DNA from: Christiangramia forsetii KT0803
GTDB lineage: Bacteria; Bacteroidota; Bacteroidia; Flavobacteriales; Flavobacteriaceae
DNA length: 64,000 nucleotides
Direction of reading: 5' to 3'
NCBI RefSeq assembly: GCF_000060345.1
Contig: NC_008571.1
Coordinates: 2,852,001-2,916,000 of the forward strand
The notes under the pieces were generated by a model. The model searched no databases. It was not told the origin of the DNA and saw only the letters and a list, made by a program, of their open reading frames with translations. Positions within the stretch are counted from its first letter, which is position 1. Every line of letters starts with the position of its first letter. Made by a program: the position numbers and the translations under genes. This document shows positions 30,015-39,526 of this stretch, piece by piece.

Positions 30015-30036
30015 TCTCATCTTAATTTTTTAAATA

Positions 30037-30068
30037 AAAAAAGGGGCGCAAAATTGCGTCCCTTTTTT
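30037..30068 (+). terminator. Rho-independent terminator after the small membrane protein gene
   Basis: GC-rich stem (30043-30050 with 30055-30062, one G-T pair) extended by A/T pairs, four-base loop, followed by six T. Placed 22 bases after the stop. Confidence 0.85.
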
Positions 30069-30158
30069 CGTTTCTAGATTGAATAATAAAATGTTCAAAA
30101 ACTCAAACACTTTTAGATAATTATGTAAGCATGAGGGCAGTTGAAGGCTTAATATAAG

Positions 30159-30183
30159 CATCTCGACTGCGCTCGATGTGACA
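30159..30183. repeat. Dispersed repeat, TCGACTGCGCTC type (degenerate copy)
   Basis: Contains the 12-base core TCGACTGCGCTC (30163-30174), identical to the core at 62051-62062, followed by GATGTGACA. It lies in the spacer after ftsZ. Confidence 0.6.
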
Positions 30184-30198
30184 AATGAGATTATAAAA

Positions 30199-32190
30199 CT
30201 AATCTACATTGTCATGTAGAAAAGAGTTGTTCTTCCTGAAGTGAAGATCATTATTATCGTCCTGATCTATGCTGGTTCGGGAAAGCTTTCCTTCACCGGG
30301 TTTGGAATTATCGAGCTCAATCCCGGCTCTCTTATAAGCAGGCTGCTTTTCAATCTCGTCTATTTGAGCTGATCCACCGGTTCTGAACTTATAATTGAAT
30401 TCCTTCATTTTCGCCTTTCTTTCTGCAGTTCTTTGTCTTACGACTTCAGAAGAAATAGGGTTATCGAAAGGATCATGACCATCCCCCGTATTTTCTCTTT
30501 CAGGAGAAGGTGCTACAGTTTTCTTTTCAAAGGCTATAGTCTCATCTTTAATTTCTTCCTTTTTTGGAGCTTTAGACTTTTCCAGTTTTTCTTCCATTTC
30601 CATATAATCATCAAGACTATATCTCTTTACACCCTGAGCAGAACTTTCAGTAACCGGAACAATTTCTACCGGCTCGTTTACTTGTATATTCTTAGTTCTT
30701 TCTTCTATCTCTTCATCTTCAAGGCTATGTCTGGTAACTTTTTTAGAAGTTTCACTCTGTGGTGCCTCCTCTTTCTTCATAGGCATATCAAAAGTAAACA
30801 TGAACTGCTCTTCGTTTTCAGACTTTTCGTCTTCCGGCTTGTTCGCTTCCATCGCTCTTGCCGCTTCACCAGCATCATTGATGATGAAATCTTCTGGATC
30901 TATTTCTTCATAGGTAACATCCAGTTTTCTGGCAAAATCCGGGGTTTTTAGAACATCATCCACTTTTTTATGAATATTCCCCACTTCGTCCACTTCTTCC
31001 TCAGATTCATCGAGCGTATGCACTATTTTCTCGTCCTTTGCAGGCTCTTCAAATTGCAACTCATTCTTGGGACTATCATCCACAGGCGCATTGGTTACCT
31101 GGGAAATAGGAGCAGATCTTTTAGCAGTTAAGTCCTGTTCCGCTCTTTGCTCATCTTCAAGCGTATGAATGATCTTTTTAGTTTCAGTATTAGTGATCTC
31201 ATTTTGCTGCTCTACATCGAAACCAGTAGCGATAATAGTTACAGCAATAGCATCTTCTAAAGCCTCATCTTCACCAACACCCATAATAATGTTCGCGCTA
31301 TGACCAGCTTCAGCCTGGATATGATCGTTAATTTCTCCAATTTCGTCTATAGTGATCTCTTCGTTACCAGATACAATTAGCAGTAAAACATTTTTGGCAC
31401 CGGTGATCTTATTGTCGTTTAATAACGGAGAATCAAGAGCTTTCATAATAGCATCTGTAGCCCTGCTGGCTCCTGAAGCCTGAGCGGACCCCATGATTGC
31501 AGTACCACTTTTGCTAAGTACGGTTTTGGCATCCCGCAAGTCAATATTCTGCGTATAGTGATGCGTAATTACTTCAGCGATCCCTCTGGAAGCTGTAGCA
31601 AGCACCTCATCAGCCTTAGAGAATCCGGCTTTAAAACCAAGATTTCCATAAACCTCACGAAGCTTATTATTATTAATCACAATCAGGGAATCTACATTCT
31701 GTCTAAGTCTCTCAACTCCTAATTGCGCCTGTTCATTTCTATTTTTTCCTTCAAACTGAAAAGGAATTGTGACAATACCAACCGTTAGAATACCAAGTTC
31801 TTTAGCTTGTTTAGCAATAATTGGTGCTGCACCGGTTCCGGTACCACCACCCATTCCTGCGGTGATAAATACCATCTTAGTATTGGTATCCAACATTTGC
31901 TTGATTTCCTCAAAACTCTCTACAGCTGCTTTTTCTCCAACTTCCGGGTTTGCTCCTGCTCCAAGTCCTTCAGTTAAGGTCACACCTAATTGAATCTTAT
32001 TAGGAACCGAACTGTTATCAAGTGCCTGGGAATCGGTATTACAAACAACGAAATCAACCCCTTTTATTCCCAACTGGAACATATGGTTGATGGCATTGCT
32101 TCCTCCACCGCCTACTCCTATCACTTTGATGACGTTCGATTGATTCTTAGGTAAATCGAATGAGATGTCTCCAAATTCTTTACTGCTCAT
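30199..32190 (-). CDS. ftsZ: Cell division protein FtsZ with long C-terminal linker
   Basis: Tubulin-like GTPase that forms the division ring. The 663-residue protein has a GTPase core of about 330 residues: GVGGGGSNA (25-33), tubulin signature GGGTGTG (114-120) and the catalytic T7 loop NIDLRD (215-220, N-x-D-x-x-D). The remaining about 330 residues form a long, acidic, presumably disordered linker. Near the end KEFNYKFRTGG and LHFRKNNSFLHDNVD may be short partner-binding segments, in place of the usual PAFLR-type tail. It is the last gene of the dcw cluster, 28 bases after ftsA. Confidence 0.97.
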   Translation of the reverse strand: MSSKEFGDISFDLPKNQSNVIKVIGVGGGGSNAINHMFQLGIKGVDFVVCNTDSQALDNSSVPNKIQLGVTLTEGLGAGANPEVGEKAAVESFEEIKQMLDTNTKMVFITAGMGGGTGTGAAPIIAKQAKELGILTVGIVTIPFQFEGKNRNEQAQLGVERLRQNVDSLIVINNNKLREVYGNLGFKAGFSKADEVLATASRGIAEVITHHYTQNIDLRDAKTVLSKSGTAIMGSAQASGASRATDAIMKALDSPLLNDNKITGAKNVLLLIVSGNEEITIDEIGEINDHIQAEAGHSANIIMGVGEDEALEDAIAVTIIATGFDVEQQNEITNTETKKIIHTLEDEQRAEQDLTAKRSAPISQVTNAPVDDSPKNELQFEEPAKDEKIVHTLDESEEEVDEVGNIHKKVDDVLKTPDFARKLDVTYEEIDPEDFIINDAGEAARAMEANKPEDEKSENEEQFMFTFDMPMKKEEAPQSETSKKVTRHSLEDEEIEERTKNIQVNEPVEIVPVTESSAQGVKRYSLDDYMEMEEKLEKSKAPKKEEIKDETIAFEKKTVAPSPERENTGDGHDPFDNPISSEVVRQRTAERKAKMKEFNYKFRTGGSAQIDEIEKQPAYKRAGIELDNSKPGEGKLSRTSIDQDDNNDLHFRKNNSFLHDNVD

Positions 32191-32218
32191 AAACTCTGTT
32201 TTACTGGTTGTATCTTTA

Positions 32219-33571
32219 TTACTCTGCGTTATCTAAAAAATCTTTAAATTTTTCAGCCCACTTGTCAAAAATAGTTTTGCGGGCAACTTTTTTCGAGGTC
32301 TGTTCCTCTGGATCAGCTTCTTCATAAAACTGATCTCCGTCTTCATTTCCTTCGGAACCTTCTACCGGACTATTCTCTGAAAGCACGGCTTCTTCCTGAA
32401 ATCTACTATTTCCTTTTTCAAGGCTATTCATCACTAATCCTACAGCGGTTGCATAAACCGGACTTGTAGTTTCAGAATCTGTTGTTCCGGCTAAATGCTC
32501 GTTAGGATAGCCTATCCTAGTATCCATCCCTGTGATATATTCAGCAAGTTGCTTGATGTGCTTTAATTGCGCACCACCACCGGTAAGTACTAATCCGGCA
32601 ATCAGTTTCTTCTTCTGTTCATCATGACCATAGTTCTTGATCTCCAGGTAAACCTGTTCGATAATTTCAACTACACGCGCATGAATGATCTTAGAAAGAT
32701 TTTTAAGGGTAATTTCTTTCGGTTCTCTTCCTCGTAAACCCGGAATAGAAACAATCTCATTATCTTTATTTTCACCCGGCCATGCTGAACCGAATTTAAT
32801 CTTCAGTAATTCAGCCTGCTTTTCAATGATCGAGCATCCTTCTTTAATATCTTCAGTAATTACATTACCTCCGAAAGGGATCACCGCCGTATGGCGAATA
32901 ATTCCGTCCTTGAAAATTGCCAGATCGGTAGTACCACCACCTATATCGATAAGCGCTACTCCGGCTTCTTTTTCTTCCTGACTCAACACGGCATTTGCTG
33001 AAGCCAATGGCTCCAGGGTTACTGCTGAAAGTTCAAGTCCGGAACTCTTTACACATCTTCCAATATTTCTAATCGAAGAAACCTGACCAACTACCACATG
33101 GAAATTAGCTTCCAGTCTCCCTCCATACATCCCGATAGGCTCTTTAATTTCAGCCTGCCCGTCTACTTTAAATTCCTGCGGAAGTACATGAATAATTTCT
33201 TCTCCCGGAAGCATTACCAGCTTGTGAACCTGGTTACAAAGTGTATGGATATCATCGGCATCTATCACTTCATCCGGATTCTGCCGAGTGATATAATCAC
33301 TATGCTGAAGGCTTCTAATATGTTGCCCGGCAATGCCTACCACCACTTCACTAATTTTTAAACCGCTATCGGCTTCTGCTTCCTGTATTGCCTGCTGAAT
33401 AGATTGGATGGTTTGTGTGATATTATTCACTACGCCCCTATGTACGCCAAGAGATTTAGATTTTCCTATCCCGATGATCTCCACCTTGCCGTACTCATTC
33501 TTGCGACCAATCATAGCCACAATCTTTGTTGTTCCAATATCTAAGCCTACTGCAATATCGTTCTGTTCCAT
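32219..33571 (-). CDS. ftsA: Cell division protein FtsA
   Basis: Actin-like ATPase that tethers FtsZ to the membrane. The 450-residue protein has the phosphate-binding loops GLDIGTTKIVAMIG (9-22) and LIDIGGGTTDLAIF, and the LTGGGAQLKHI segment. The C-terminus (IFDKWAEKFKDFLDNAE) is an amphipathic helix fitting the membrane-targeting role. It lies three bases after ftsQ and just before ftsZ. Confidence 0.96.
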   Translation of the reverse strand: MEQNDIAVGLDIGTTKIVAMIGRKNEYGKVEIIGIGKSKSLGVHRGVVNNITQTIQSIQQAIQEAEADSGLKISEVVVGIAGQHIRSLQHSDYITRQNPDEVIDADDIHTLCNQVHKLVMLPGEEIIHVLPQEFKVDGQAEIKEPIGMYGGRLEANFHVVVGQVSSIRNIGRCVKSSGLELSAVTLEPLASANAVLSQEEKEAGVALIDIGGGTTDLAIFKDGIIRHTAVIPFGGNVITEDIKEGCSIIEKQAELLKIKFGSAWPGENKDNEIVSIPGLRGREPKEITLKNLSKIIHARVVEIIEQVYLEIKNYGHDEQKKKLIAGLVLTGGGAQLKHIKQLAEYITGMDTRIGYPNEHLAGTTDSETTSPVYATAVGLVMNSLEKGNSRFQEEAVLSENSPVEGSEGNEDGDQFYEEADPEEQTSKKVARKTIFDKWAEKFKDFLDNAE

Positions 33572-33574
33572 AAA

Positions 33575-34291
33575 CTATTTTTTCGTGCACACAACCTGAT
33601 CTCCAAATTGTAAGTTCACTTTTTTGTAGGTATCTAATTTATTTTCTTTCTGTGCTTTCTTATAAAAGGCCTTAAAATTATTGAATTTCAACGCCACGTT
33701 GCTTGAATCTCCCATATACAGTTCAAAATCCTGCTCTCTTAGTTCAAGGCTATATTTATCTCCATTTAACCGGTTAATCCCGGTGATATGTCTGTTTAAA
33801 AATTCATCCTCTTTTATATGCTTAATAATTGAGTAAGCTTTTGAAACATTTGAACCATCAAAACCAAACATTAGCGGAACTCTCGCTGAATAAAACTGAG
33901 ACAGTGGCATGATCTCCCCATTCTTATCCAAATAAAATGATGAATTCCCTACAACCCTACCAATCGGCTTTCTCTGACTTACTTTTGCTTCCAGTTTTCC
34001 ATCGAGTGTAAGGTAAACTTCCGCATTTTCAATCATTTGATGTTGATTTAAAAGAGATTCCACCCTATTCAAATCTAAAGTTTCTTTATCTATGCTCGAG
34101 ATGGTCGCATTATTTTGTATTAACAATTTATTAACCACTTCCTCAGTCACATAGAGATTTTCATTATCAGTAAATTCTACCTTTACTTCTTTGATACCCC
34201 TTGATCTATGCCGTTTCTCAGCAAAACCATATAAAAGGCAGATTATTGCCACTAAAACGAGAGCCTTTATGTAACCTAAACTACGCTTCAT
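33575..34291 (-). CDS. ftsQ: Cell division protein FtsQ
   Basis: Single-pass division protein of 238 residues. A transmembrane helix (about 7-24) is followed by a POTRA-like region (KEVKVEFTDNENLYVTEEVV) and the FtsQ/DivIB beta domain. Sequence conservation is low, as is usual for FtsQ, so the call rests on shape and position between murC and ftsA. Its start overlaps the end of murC by 11 bases. Confidence 0.88.
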   Translation of the reverse strand: MKRSLGYIKALVLVAIICLLYGFAEKRHRSRGIKEVKVEFTDNENLYVTEEVVNKLLIQNNATISSIDKETLDLNRVESLLNQHQMIENAEVYLTLDGKLEAKVSQRKPIGRVVGNSSFYLDKNGEIMPLSQFYSARVPLMFGFDGSNVSKAYSIIKHIKEDEFLNRHITGINRLNGDKYSLELREQDFELYMGDSSNVALKFNNFKAFYKKAQKENKLDTYKKVNLQFGDQVVCTKK

Positions 34292-35639
34292 GTAACAATG
34301 CTTTTTTTACTTTTTCAACTTCTTCGCCAATATCTCCAGCACCCATCATCACCACAACCTCAGCCTCTTCAGTCTTAATCATTTCACTTAAATTTTTCTT
34401 CTGAATAAGTGCCTTATTAGTATTTGAAATTTTATCCAGTAACCATGCTGAAGAAATCCCTTCAATGGGTAATTCCCTTGCCGGATAAATATCCAGCAGG
34501 AATACCTTATCAAAATCTGAAAGGCTTGAGGCAAAATCTTCAGCGAAGTCACGGGTACGGCTAAACAGGTGGGGCTGAAAAACCGCTAAAACTTTTTTGT
34601 TGGGGTACATTTCACGAACTGCCTGGTGTACTGCTGAAATTTCTGTAGGGTGATGCGCATAATCATCGATTAAAACCAGGTGATCCTTCTTTATTTTATA
34701 ACTAAATCTGCGCTTTACACCTTTAAATGAATATAAAGCCCTGGTGAGATCGTGGATTGAGGTTCCGTACTCGATCGCCATTGCCAGGGCTGTTATAGCA
34801 TTTAGCAAATTATGATTGCCGGGCAGATTAAATTTTAAATTCTTTATAGTTTCTGAAGGTGTTTTTAGATCAAAAACATAACTTCCTTCTTCTATTCTAA
34901 TATTTTGAGCTGAAAAATCGCTGTTATCATTTATTCCAACGCTACTTCCATTTACAGGCAACCCATTCTTCACGAAAAGTTTTCCATCTTCCGGCACTTT
35001 GGCTGCAAACTCTCTGAATGATTTTTCCAGTTCAGATTTATCTCCATAGATATCCAGATGATCTGCATCCATAGAAGTGATCGCAGCTAGATTTGGCGAA
35101 AGTTTCAGAAATGAACGATCAAATTCATCAGCTTCCACCACTACCACTTTATCTCCCTGCATGATCAGGTTTGACTGAATATCTTCACTAATACCGCCCA
35201 GAAAAGCCGTAACCTTCGCTCCGGTTTCCTTCAATAAATGTCCGAGAATAGCAGTCGTAGTTGTTTTACCATGAGTTCCTGCAACTGCCAGACAATATTT
35301 TTGATCGGTCACCATTCCAAGAAGCTCAGCTCTTTTTACAACCTCAAAATTCTTCTTTTTTAAGAACTCAAATTGTTTATGATCTTTTGGAACCGCAGGG
35401 GTATAAACAATAAGGGTATTTTCCTGATTATTGAGAATAGTTTCAGGAATTATAGTAATATCATCTTCATAATTAACTTCAATATTTTCATCCTCCAGCA
35501 TCCTGGTCAATTCTGTTGAAGTTCGATCGTAACCAGCCACAAAATTCCCTTTCGCCTTGAAATATCTGGCAAGGGCGCTCATCCCTATTCCACCGACCCC
35601 GATGAAGTAAAAATGTTTTATGTGGTTTAAATCTTTCAA
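34281..35639 (-). CDS. murC: UDP-N-acetylmuramate--L-alanine ligase
   Basis: Adds L-alanine to UDP-MurNAc, the first amino acid of the stem peptide. The 452-residue protein has the UDP-binding loop GVGGIGMSALA (14-24), the ATP loop AGTHGKTTTT and the DDYAHHPTE motif typical of MurC. Part of the dcw operon, after murG. Confidence 0.97.
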   Translation of the reverse strand: MKDLNHIKHFYFIGVGGIGMSALARYFKAKGNFVAGYDRTSTELTRMLEDENIEVNYEDDITIIPETILNNQENTLIVYTPAVPKDHKQFEFLKKKNFEVVKRAELLGMVTDQKYCLAVAGTHGKTTTTAILGHLLKETGAKVTAFLGGISEDIQSNLIMQGDKVVVVEADEFDRSFLKLSPNLAAITSMDADHLDIYGDKSELEKSFREFAAKVPEDGKLFVKNGLPVNGSSVGINDNSDFSAQNIRIEEGSYVFDLKTPSETIKNLKFNLPGNHNLLNAITALAMAIEYGTSIHDLTRALYSFKGVKRRFSYKIKKDHLVLIDDYAHHPTEISAVHQAVREMYPNKKVLAVFQPHLFSRTRDFAEDFASSLSDFDKVFLLDIYPARELPIEGISSAWLLDKISNTNKALIQKKNLSEMIKTEEAEVVVMMGAGDIGEEVEKVKKALLHEA

Positions 35640-35675
35640 ATTATATCTTTAATCCTGTCAGGTTTTAAAAACCGA

Positions 35676-36776
35676 CTAGACCTTGTTATTTATTAATTTT
35701 TCAACTTCATCTACAATATCTGAAGTTGCATTTGGCAACGCCAGTTTTTTGATATTTGCAGCGAAACGATTCATTCTTCTTTCATCTTGTAAGAGGCTGA
35801 AAAAACACGGCTCGAACCTTTCGGTTAACTCATCTTCTGTAATCATTAACGCTGCGTCGTGTTCTGTTACCGCCATAGCATTTTTCGCCTGGTGATTTTC
35901 AGCCACATTTGGCGATGGGATGAACAGCACCGGTTTTCCAACGACACATAATTCTGAAACACTTCCAGCTCCAGCTCTGGAAATAATCACATCAGCCGCA
36001 GCATAAGCTAAATCCATTCTATTAATGAATTCTTTTGCTCTTACAGTTGCTGAGTCGTATTTCCTGTATTCATCAAAATAAAGTTTCCCAATCTGCCATA
36101 CGAGCTGTACTCCTTCATCCTTAAATTTCTTAAGATCATTTTCAATAAGCCGGTTAATCCTTCTGGCTCCAAGGCTTCCACCAAGTACCAGTACTGTTTT
36201 CTTATCTTTCGAGAGCTGAAAATATTCTAAAGCTTCCTCTCGAAGTTGATCTACCTTCAGAAGATCCTGTCTTACAGGATTTCCAGTAATGATCGTTTTT
36301 TCAGCAGGAAAAACATCCTTTACTTTCTCATAGGCCGCACAAATAATACTTGCATTTTTAGATAAAATCCTATTAGTTACACCCGGCAAGGAATTTTGCT
36401 CCTGGATCAAGGTTGGGATTCCTTTAGAAATCGCAATCCTTAACAATGGGCCACTTCCGAAACCACCGGTTCCTATCACAATATCCGGTTTAAACTTTTT
36501 GATGATCTTTCTCGATTTTGAAAGACTACTCATTAGTTTAAAAGGGAATATGAAATTCTTAAGGCTAAACGAGCGATCAATTCCACTAATCCAAAGACCT
36601 TTGATCTCATAACCCGCCTGTGGAACTTTTTCCATCTCCATTCGGTCTTGAGCACCCACAAAGAGAATTTCCGCATTGGGATACCTTCTCTTTATTTCAT
36701 CGGCGATGGCAATCGCAGGATAGATATGTCCACCTGTACCTCCACCTGATAATATGACTCGTAAACCTTCTTTCAT
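35676..36776 (-). CDS. murG: Undecaprenyldiphospho-muramoylpentapeptide beta-N-acetylglucosaminyltransferase
   Basis: Adds GlcNAc to lipid I to make lipid II at the inner face of the membrane. GT28 family, 366 residues. Motifs seen are [18 protein letters not shown] (10-27), [20 protein letters not shown] and the acceptor-site segment [17 protein letters not shown]. It lies in the dcw cluster between ftsW and murC. Confidence 0.97.
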   Translation of the reverse strand: MKEGLRVILSGGGTGGHIYPAIAIADEIKRRYPNAEILFVGAQDRMEMEKVPQAGYEIKGLWISGIDRSFSLKNFIFPFKLMSSLSKSRKIIKKFKPDIVIGTGGFGSGPLLRIAISKGIPTLIQEQNSLPGVTNRILSKNASIICAAYEKVKDVFPAEKTIITGNPVRQDLLKVDQLREEALEYFQLSKDKKTVLVLGGSLGARRINRLIENDLKKFKDEGVQLVWQIGKLYFDEYRKYDSATVRAKEFINRMDLAYAAADVIISRAGAGSVSELCVVGKPVLFIPSPNVAENHQAKNAMAVTEHDAALMITEDELTERFEPCFFSLLQDERRMNRFAANIKKLALPNATSDIVDEVEKLINNKV

Positions 36777-36859
36777 CTATTTAAAAATTAACTAGTCTCC
36801 CTTATTCTTTATTTATTTCGTTTGTTATTGACCATTTTTTAAATGCCCATTATAGGCTT

Positions 36860-38068
36860 TTATATCGCTTCGCTTAAGATGTCGAGAGGATTCTCCCCCT
36901 CTTCTTCTATTCCACTATTTTCTGATTTTTTAATTTCTTCTCGTTTTGCACTTACACTTAAAATAATACCAAGTGCTATACAAGTCATCCAAACCGATGT
37001 TCCTCCACTACTAACAAGCGGAAGGGTTTGTCCCGTTACCGGAAAAAGTTCCACCGCGACTCCCATATTTATAAGCGCCTGAAAAACTACCGGCAGTCCA
37101 ACACCCATTACAACGAGTTTTCCGAAGACCGTATTGGCCTTGGTTGCTACAATCACGATCCTGAACAGCAATAAAAGGTATGCAAGCATCACTCCAAAGC
37201 CACCTATTAATCCCATTTCTTCAACAATAATCGCATATATAAAATCTGAAGATGACTGTGGTAAAAAATTTCTTTGAACACTCTTGCCAATTCCCGTTCC
37301 TGTAATTCCTCCCTGAGCTATAGCAATTTTGGCCTTTTCAACCTGATATTGCTCCGTTCCTTCATCATCGTCAAAAAATGTTTCGATCCTGCTTGTCCAG
37401 GTATCCACTCTATTTGGCAAAAGACCGGGAAATGCTTTGGCCGTAAGAACAAAAATGCTTAGCATAACGATCCCAACGCCTACTATTGCACCCAGGTATT
37501 TTATGGGGTATCCGCCTAAAAACATCAACACCAGGGTCATACAAAAAATGATCGCCGTTGTGGAGAAATTGGCCGGCAAAATTAATACTAATACCACGAA
37601 AACAGGCAGCCAAAGCGGAAGAATTGTCTCTTTAAAAGTCAGAGTTTTTTCAGTGATTTTGGATAAATATCTGGCCACATAGACCATAAGTACCACGGCT
37701 GCCAGAGTAGAGGATTGAAATGATACATTTAGTACCGGAATCTGTATCCACCTACTGGCATACGCCCCATCTATGGTAGTTCCCTGAGCCATTGTAAATA
37801 ACAACAGCAGAATCACCACTGGTAATAATAAAATGGAAATTCCGCGGAAATAATGATAAGGTATTTTATGCACTGCGAACAATACGCAAAATCCTAAAAG
37901 CAAATGGAAAAAGTGTACTACCAGATACCCGGAAGTACTCCCATCGCCATGGAGATACGCAAGGTTACTGCTGGCACTGTATACCGGCAAAAACGAAAAT
38001 ATAGCCAACAGTCCGGCTACTGCCCAGATCACCTTGTCTCCTTTAAGATTTGAAAAAACGTTACTCAT
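36860..38068 (-). CDS. ftsW: Peptidoglycan glycosyltransferase FtsW
   Basis: SEDS-family polymerase for septal glycan strands, working with FtsI. The 402-residue protein has about ten hydrophobic helices. Signatures are SRIETFFD, QVEKAKIAIAQGGITGTGIG, DFIYAIIVEEMG and LPLVSSGGTSVW near the C-terminus. A short acidic cytosolic tail ends the protein. The 110-base spacer upstream, towards murD, holds a dispersed palindromic repeat. Confidence 0.96.
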   Translation of the reverse strand: MSNVFSNLKGDKVIWAVAGLLAIFSFLPVYSASSNLAYLHGDGSTSGYLVVHFFHLLLGFCVLFAVHKIPYHYFRGISILLLPVVILLLLFTMAQGTTIDGAYASRWIQIPVLNVSFQSSTLAAVVLMVYVARYLSKITEKTLTFKETILPLWLPVFVVLVLILPANFSTTAIIFCMTLVLMFLGGYPIKYLGAIVGVGIVMLSIFVLTAKAFPGLLPNRVDTWTSRIETFFDDDEGTEQYQVEKAKIAIAQGGITGTGIGKSVQRNFLPQSSSDFIYAIIVEEMGLIGGFGVMLAYLLLLFRIVIVATKANTVFGKLVVMGVGLPVVFQALINMGVAVELFPVTGQTLPLVSSGGTSVWMTCIALGIILSVSAKREEIKKSENSGIEEEGENPLDILSEAI

Positions 38069-38096
38069 TTATACTCTTATCAATTTTTCCTTTTTT

Positions 38097-38167
38097 CGTC
38101 AAGCTGAACTTGTTTCAGCTTCTCATGAAATCTATTTTGTAGATCCTGAAACAAGTTCAGGATGACG
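38097..38167. repeat. Dispersed palindromic repeat, CTGAAACAAGTTCAG type (complete two-hairpin copy)
   Basis: Two hairpins facing each other: 38101-38108 pairs with 38114-38121, and 38143-38150 with 38156-38163, each an eight-base stem with a five-base loop. The outer ends are CGTC and GACG, so the whole 71-base unit is an inverted repeat. It lies between murD and ftsW. A single hairpin of the same type lies at 62111-62131. Confidence 0.75.
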
Positions 38168-38178
38168 TCTTATCAATT

Positions 38179-39516
38179 CTATAAATTCCTTACCGCCTCT
38201 TTAAATTGTCTTCCTCTATCTTCATAATTTTCAAACAGATCAAAACTCGCACATGCCGGAGATAATAGCACATTATCACCTTTATCAGAGAGTCTGTAAG
38301 CCATTTGTACTGCTTCGCTCATCGAGGTAGTTTCCACCATCGTATCAACGATATTTCCAAAAGCACTCACGATCTTTTCATTATCCACACCGAGACAGAT
38401 TATGGCTTTTACTTTTTCATTTACCAGGGGTAAAAGATCATCATAAACGTTTCCTTTATCCACGCCTCCAAGAATCCAAACCGTTTCAGACTCCATGCTC
38501 TCCAGCGCGTAAAAAGTAGCGTTTACATTGGTTGCTTTAGAATCATTTATGTAAAGTACATTATTGATCTTCAGTACTTTTTCAAGACGATGTTCAACCC
38601 CCTGAAAACTAGCCATACTCTCGCGTATAGTCTGTTTTCTAATACGAAGTAATTGGGATACCATGGAAGCGGCCATGGCATTTTTAGCATTATGTTTGCC
38701 TTGTAGGGCAAGTTCTGATGTTGGCATAGTAAATTTTGTATTATTAATTGTTACAACAATATTTTCGTTTTCTATATATGCGCCATTTTCAATTTTCTTC
38801 TCTATTGAAAAAGGCAATTTTTGAGATCTTACAGGGTTCTTTTCAAGCCAGTCTGTAATATTCTTGTCATCTGCATCGTAGATAAAATAATCTTCTTCGG
38901 TTTGATTCTCTGCTATCCTGAATTTTGAGGCTATATAATTTTCCAGTTTATAATCATACCTATCCAGGTGATCCGGAGTGATATTGGTTAGAATCGCAAT
39001 ATGCGGTTTGAACTTTTCAATTCCATCCAGCTGAAAACTGCTCAATTCCAGTACAAACCAATCATGCATTTCTTCGGCGACCATCTTGGCGTATGAATTT
39101 CCAATATTCCCTCCCATTCCTGAATTAATCCCTCCTTCTTTCAGTAAATGCTGAACGAGATTTGTCACGGTTGTCTTCCCGTTACTTCCGGTAATCCCTA
39201 TAACAGGAACTTCAGAAAACCAGGAGGCAAATTCAATTTCAGAAACTACAGAAATCCCTTTTTCTTTCAGCTTAACGATCATTGGAGCTTTATCAGGAAT
39301 TCCCGGGCTTTTCATAACCACATCTGCATCAAAAATCTTAGACTCTGTATGCTTTTCGTCTTCCCACTCGATCTCAATATGTTTAAGAACTTCTTTGTAT
39401 TTATCTTTGATCTTTCCTTTATCTGAAAGAAAGACATCATATCCGTTTTTCTTCGCCAGAATTGCAGTTCCAATTCCGCTTTCTCCTCCTCCCAGTATGA
39501 CTATCTTCTTACCCAC
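38179..39516 (-). CDS. murD: UDP-N-acetylmuramoyl-L-alanine--D-glutamate ligase
   Basis: Adds D-glutamate to UDP-MurNAc-L-Ala. The 445-residue ligase starts with a Rossmann-like loop ILGGGESGIGTAILA, has the ATP loop GITGSNGKTTVT, LTNITPDHLDRYD, and a C-terminal SPACASFDLFENYEDRGRQF segment typical of MurD. It begins ten bases after mraY. Confidence 0.97.
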   Translation of the reverse strand: MGKKIVILGGGESGIGTAILAKKNGYDVFLSDKGKIKDKYKEVLKHIEIEWEDEKHTESKIFDADVVMKSPGIPDKAPMIVKLKEKGISVVSEIEFASWFSEVPVIGITGSNGKTTVTNLVQHLLKEGGINSGMGGNIGNSYAKMVAEEMHDWFVLELSSFQLDGIEKFKPHIAILTNITPDHLDRYDYKLENYIASKFRIAENQTEEDYFIYDADDKNITDWLEKNPVRSQKLPFSIEKKIENGAYIENENIVVTINNTKFTMPTSELALQGKHNAKNAMAASMVSQLLRIRKQTIRESMASFQGVEHRLEKVLKINNVLYINDSKATNVNATFYALESMESETVWILGGVDKGNVYDDLLPLVNEKVKAIICLGVDNEKIVSAFGNIVDTMVETTSMSEAVQMAYRLSDKGDNVLLSPACASFDLFENYEDRGRQFKEAVRNL

Positions 39517-39526
39517 AGTTTCCAGC

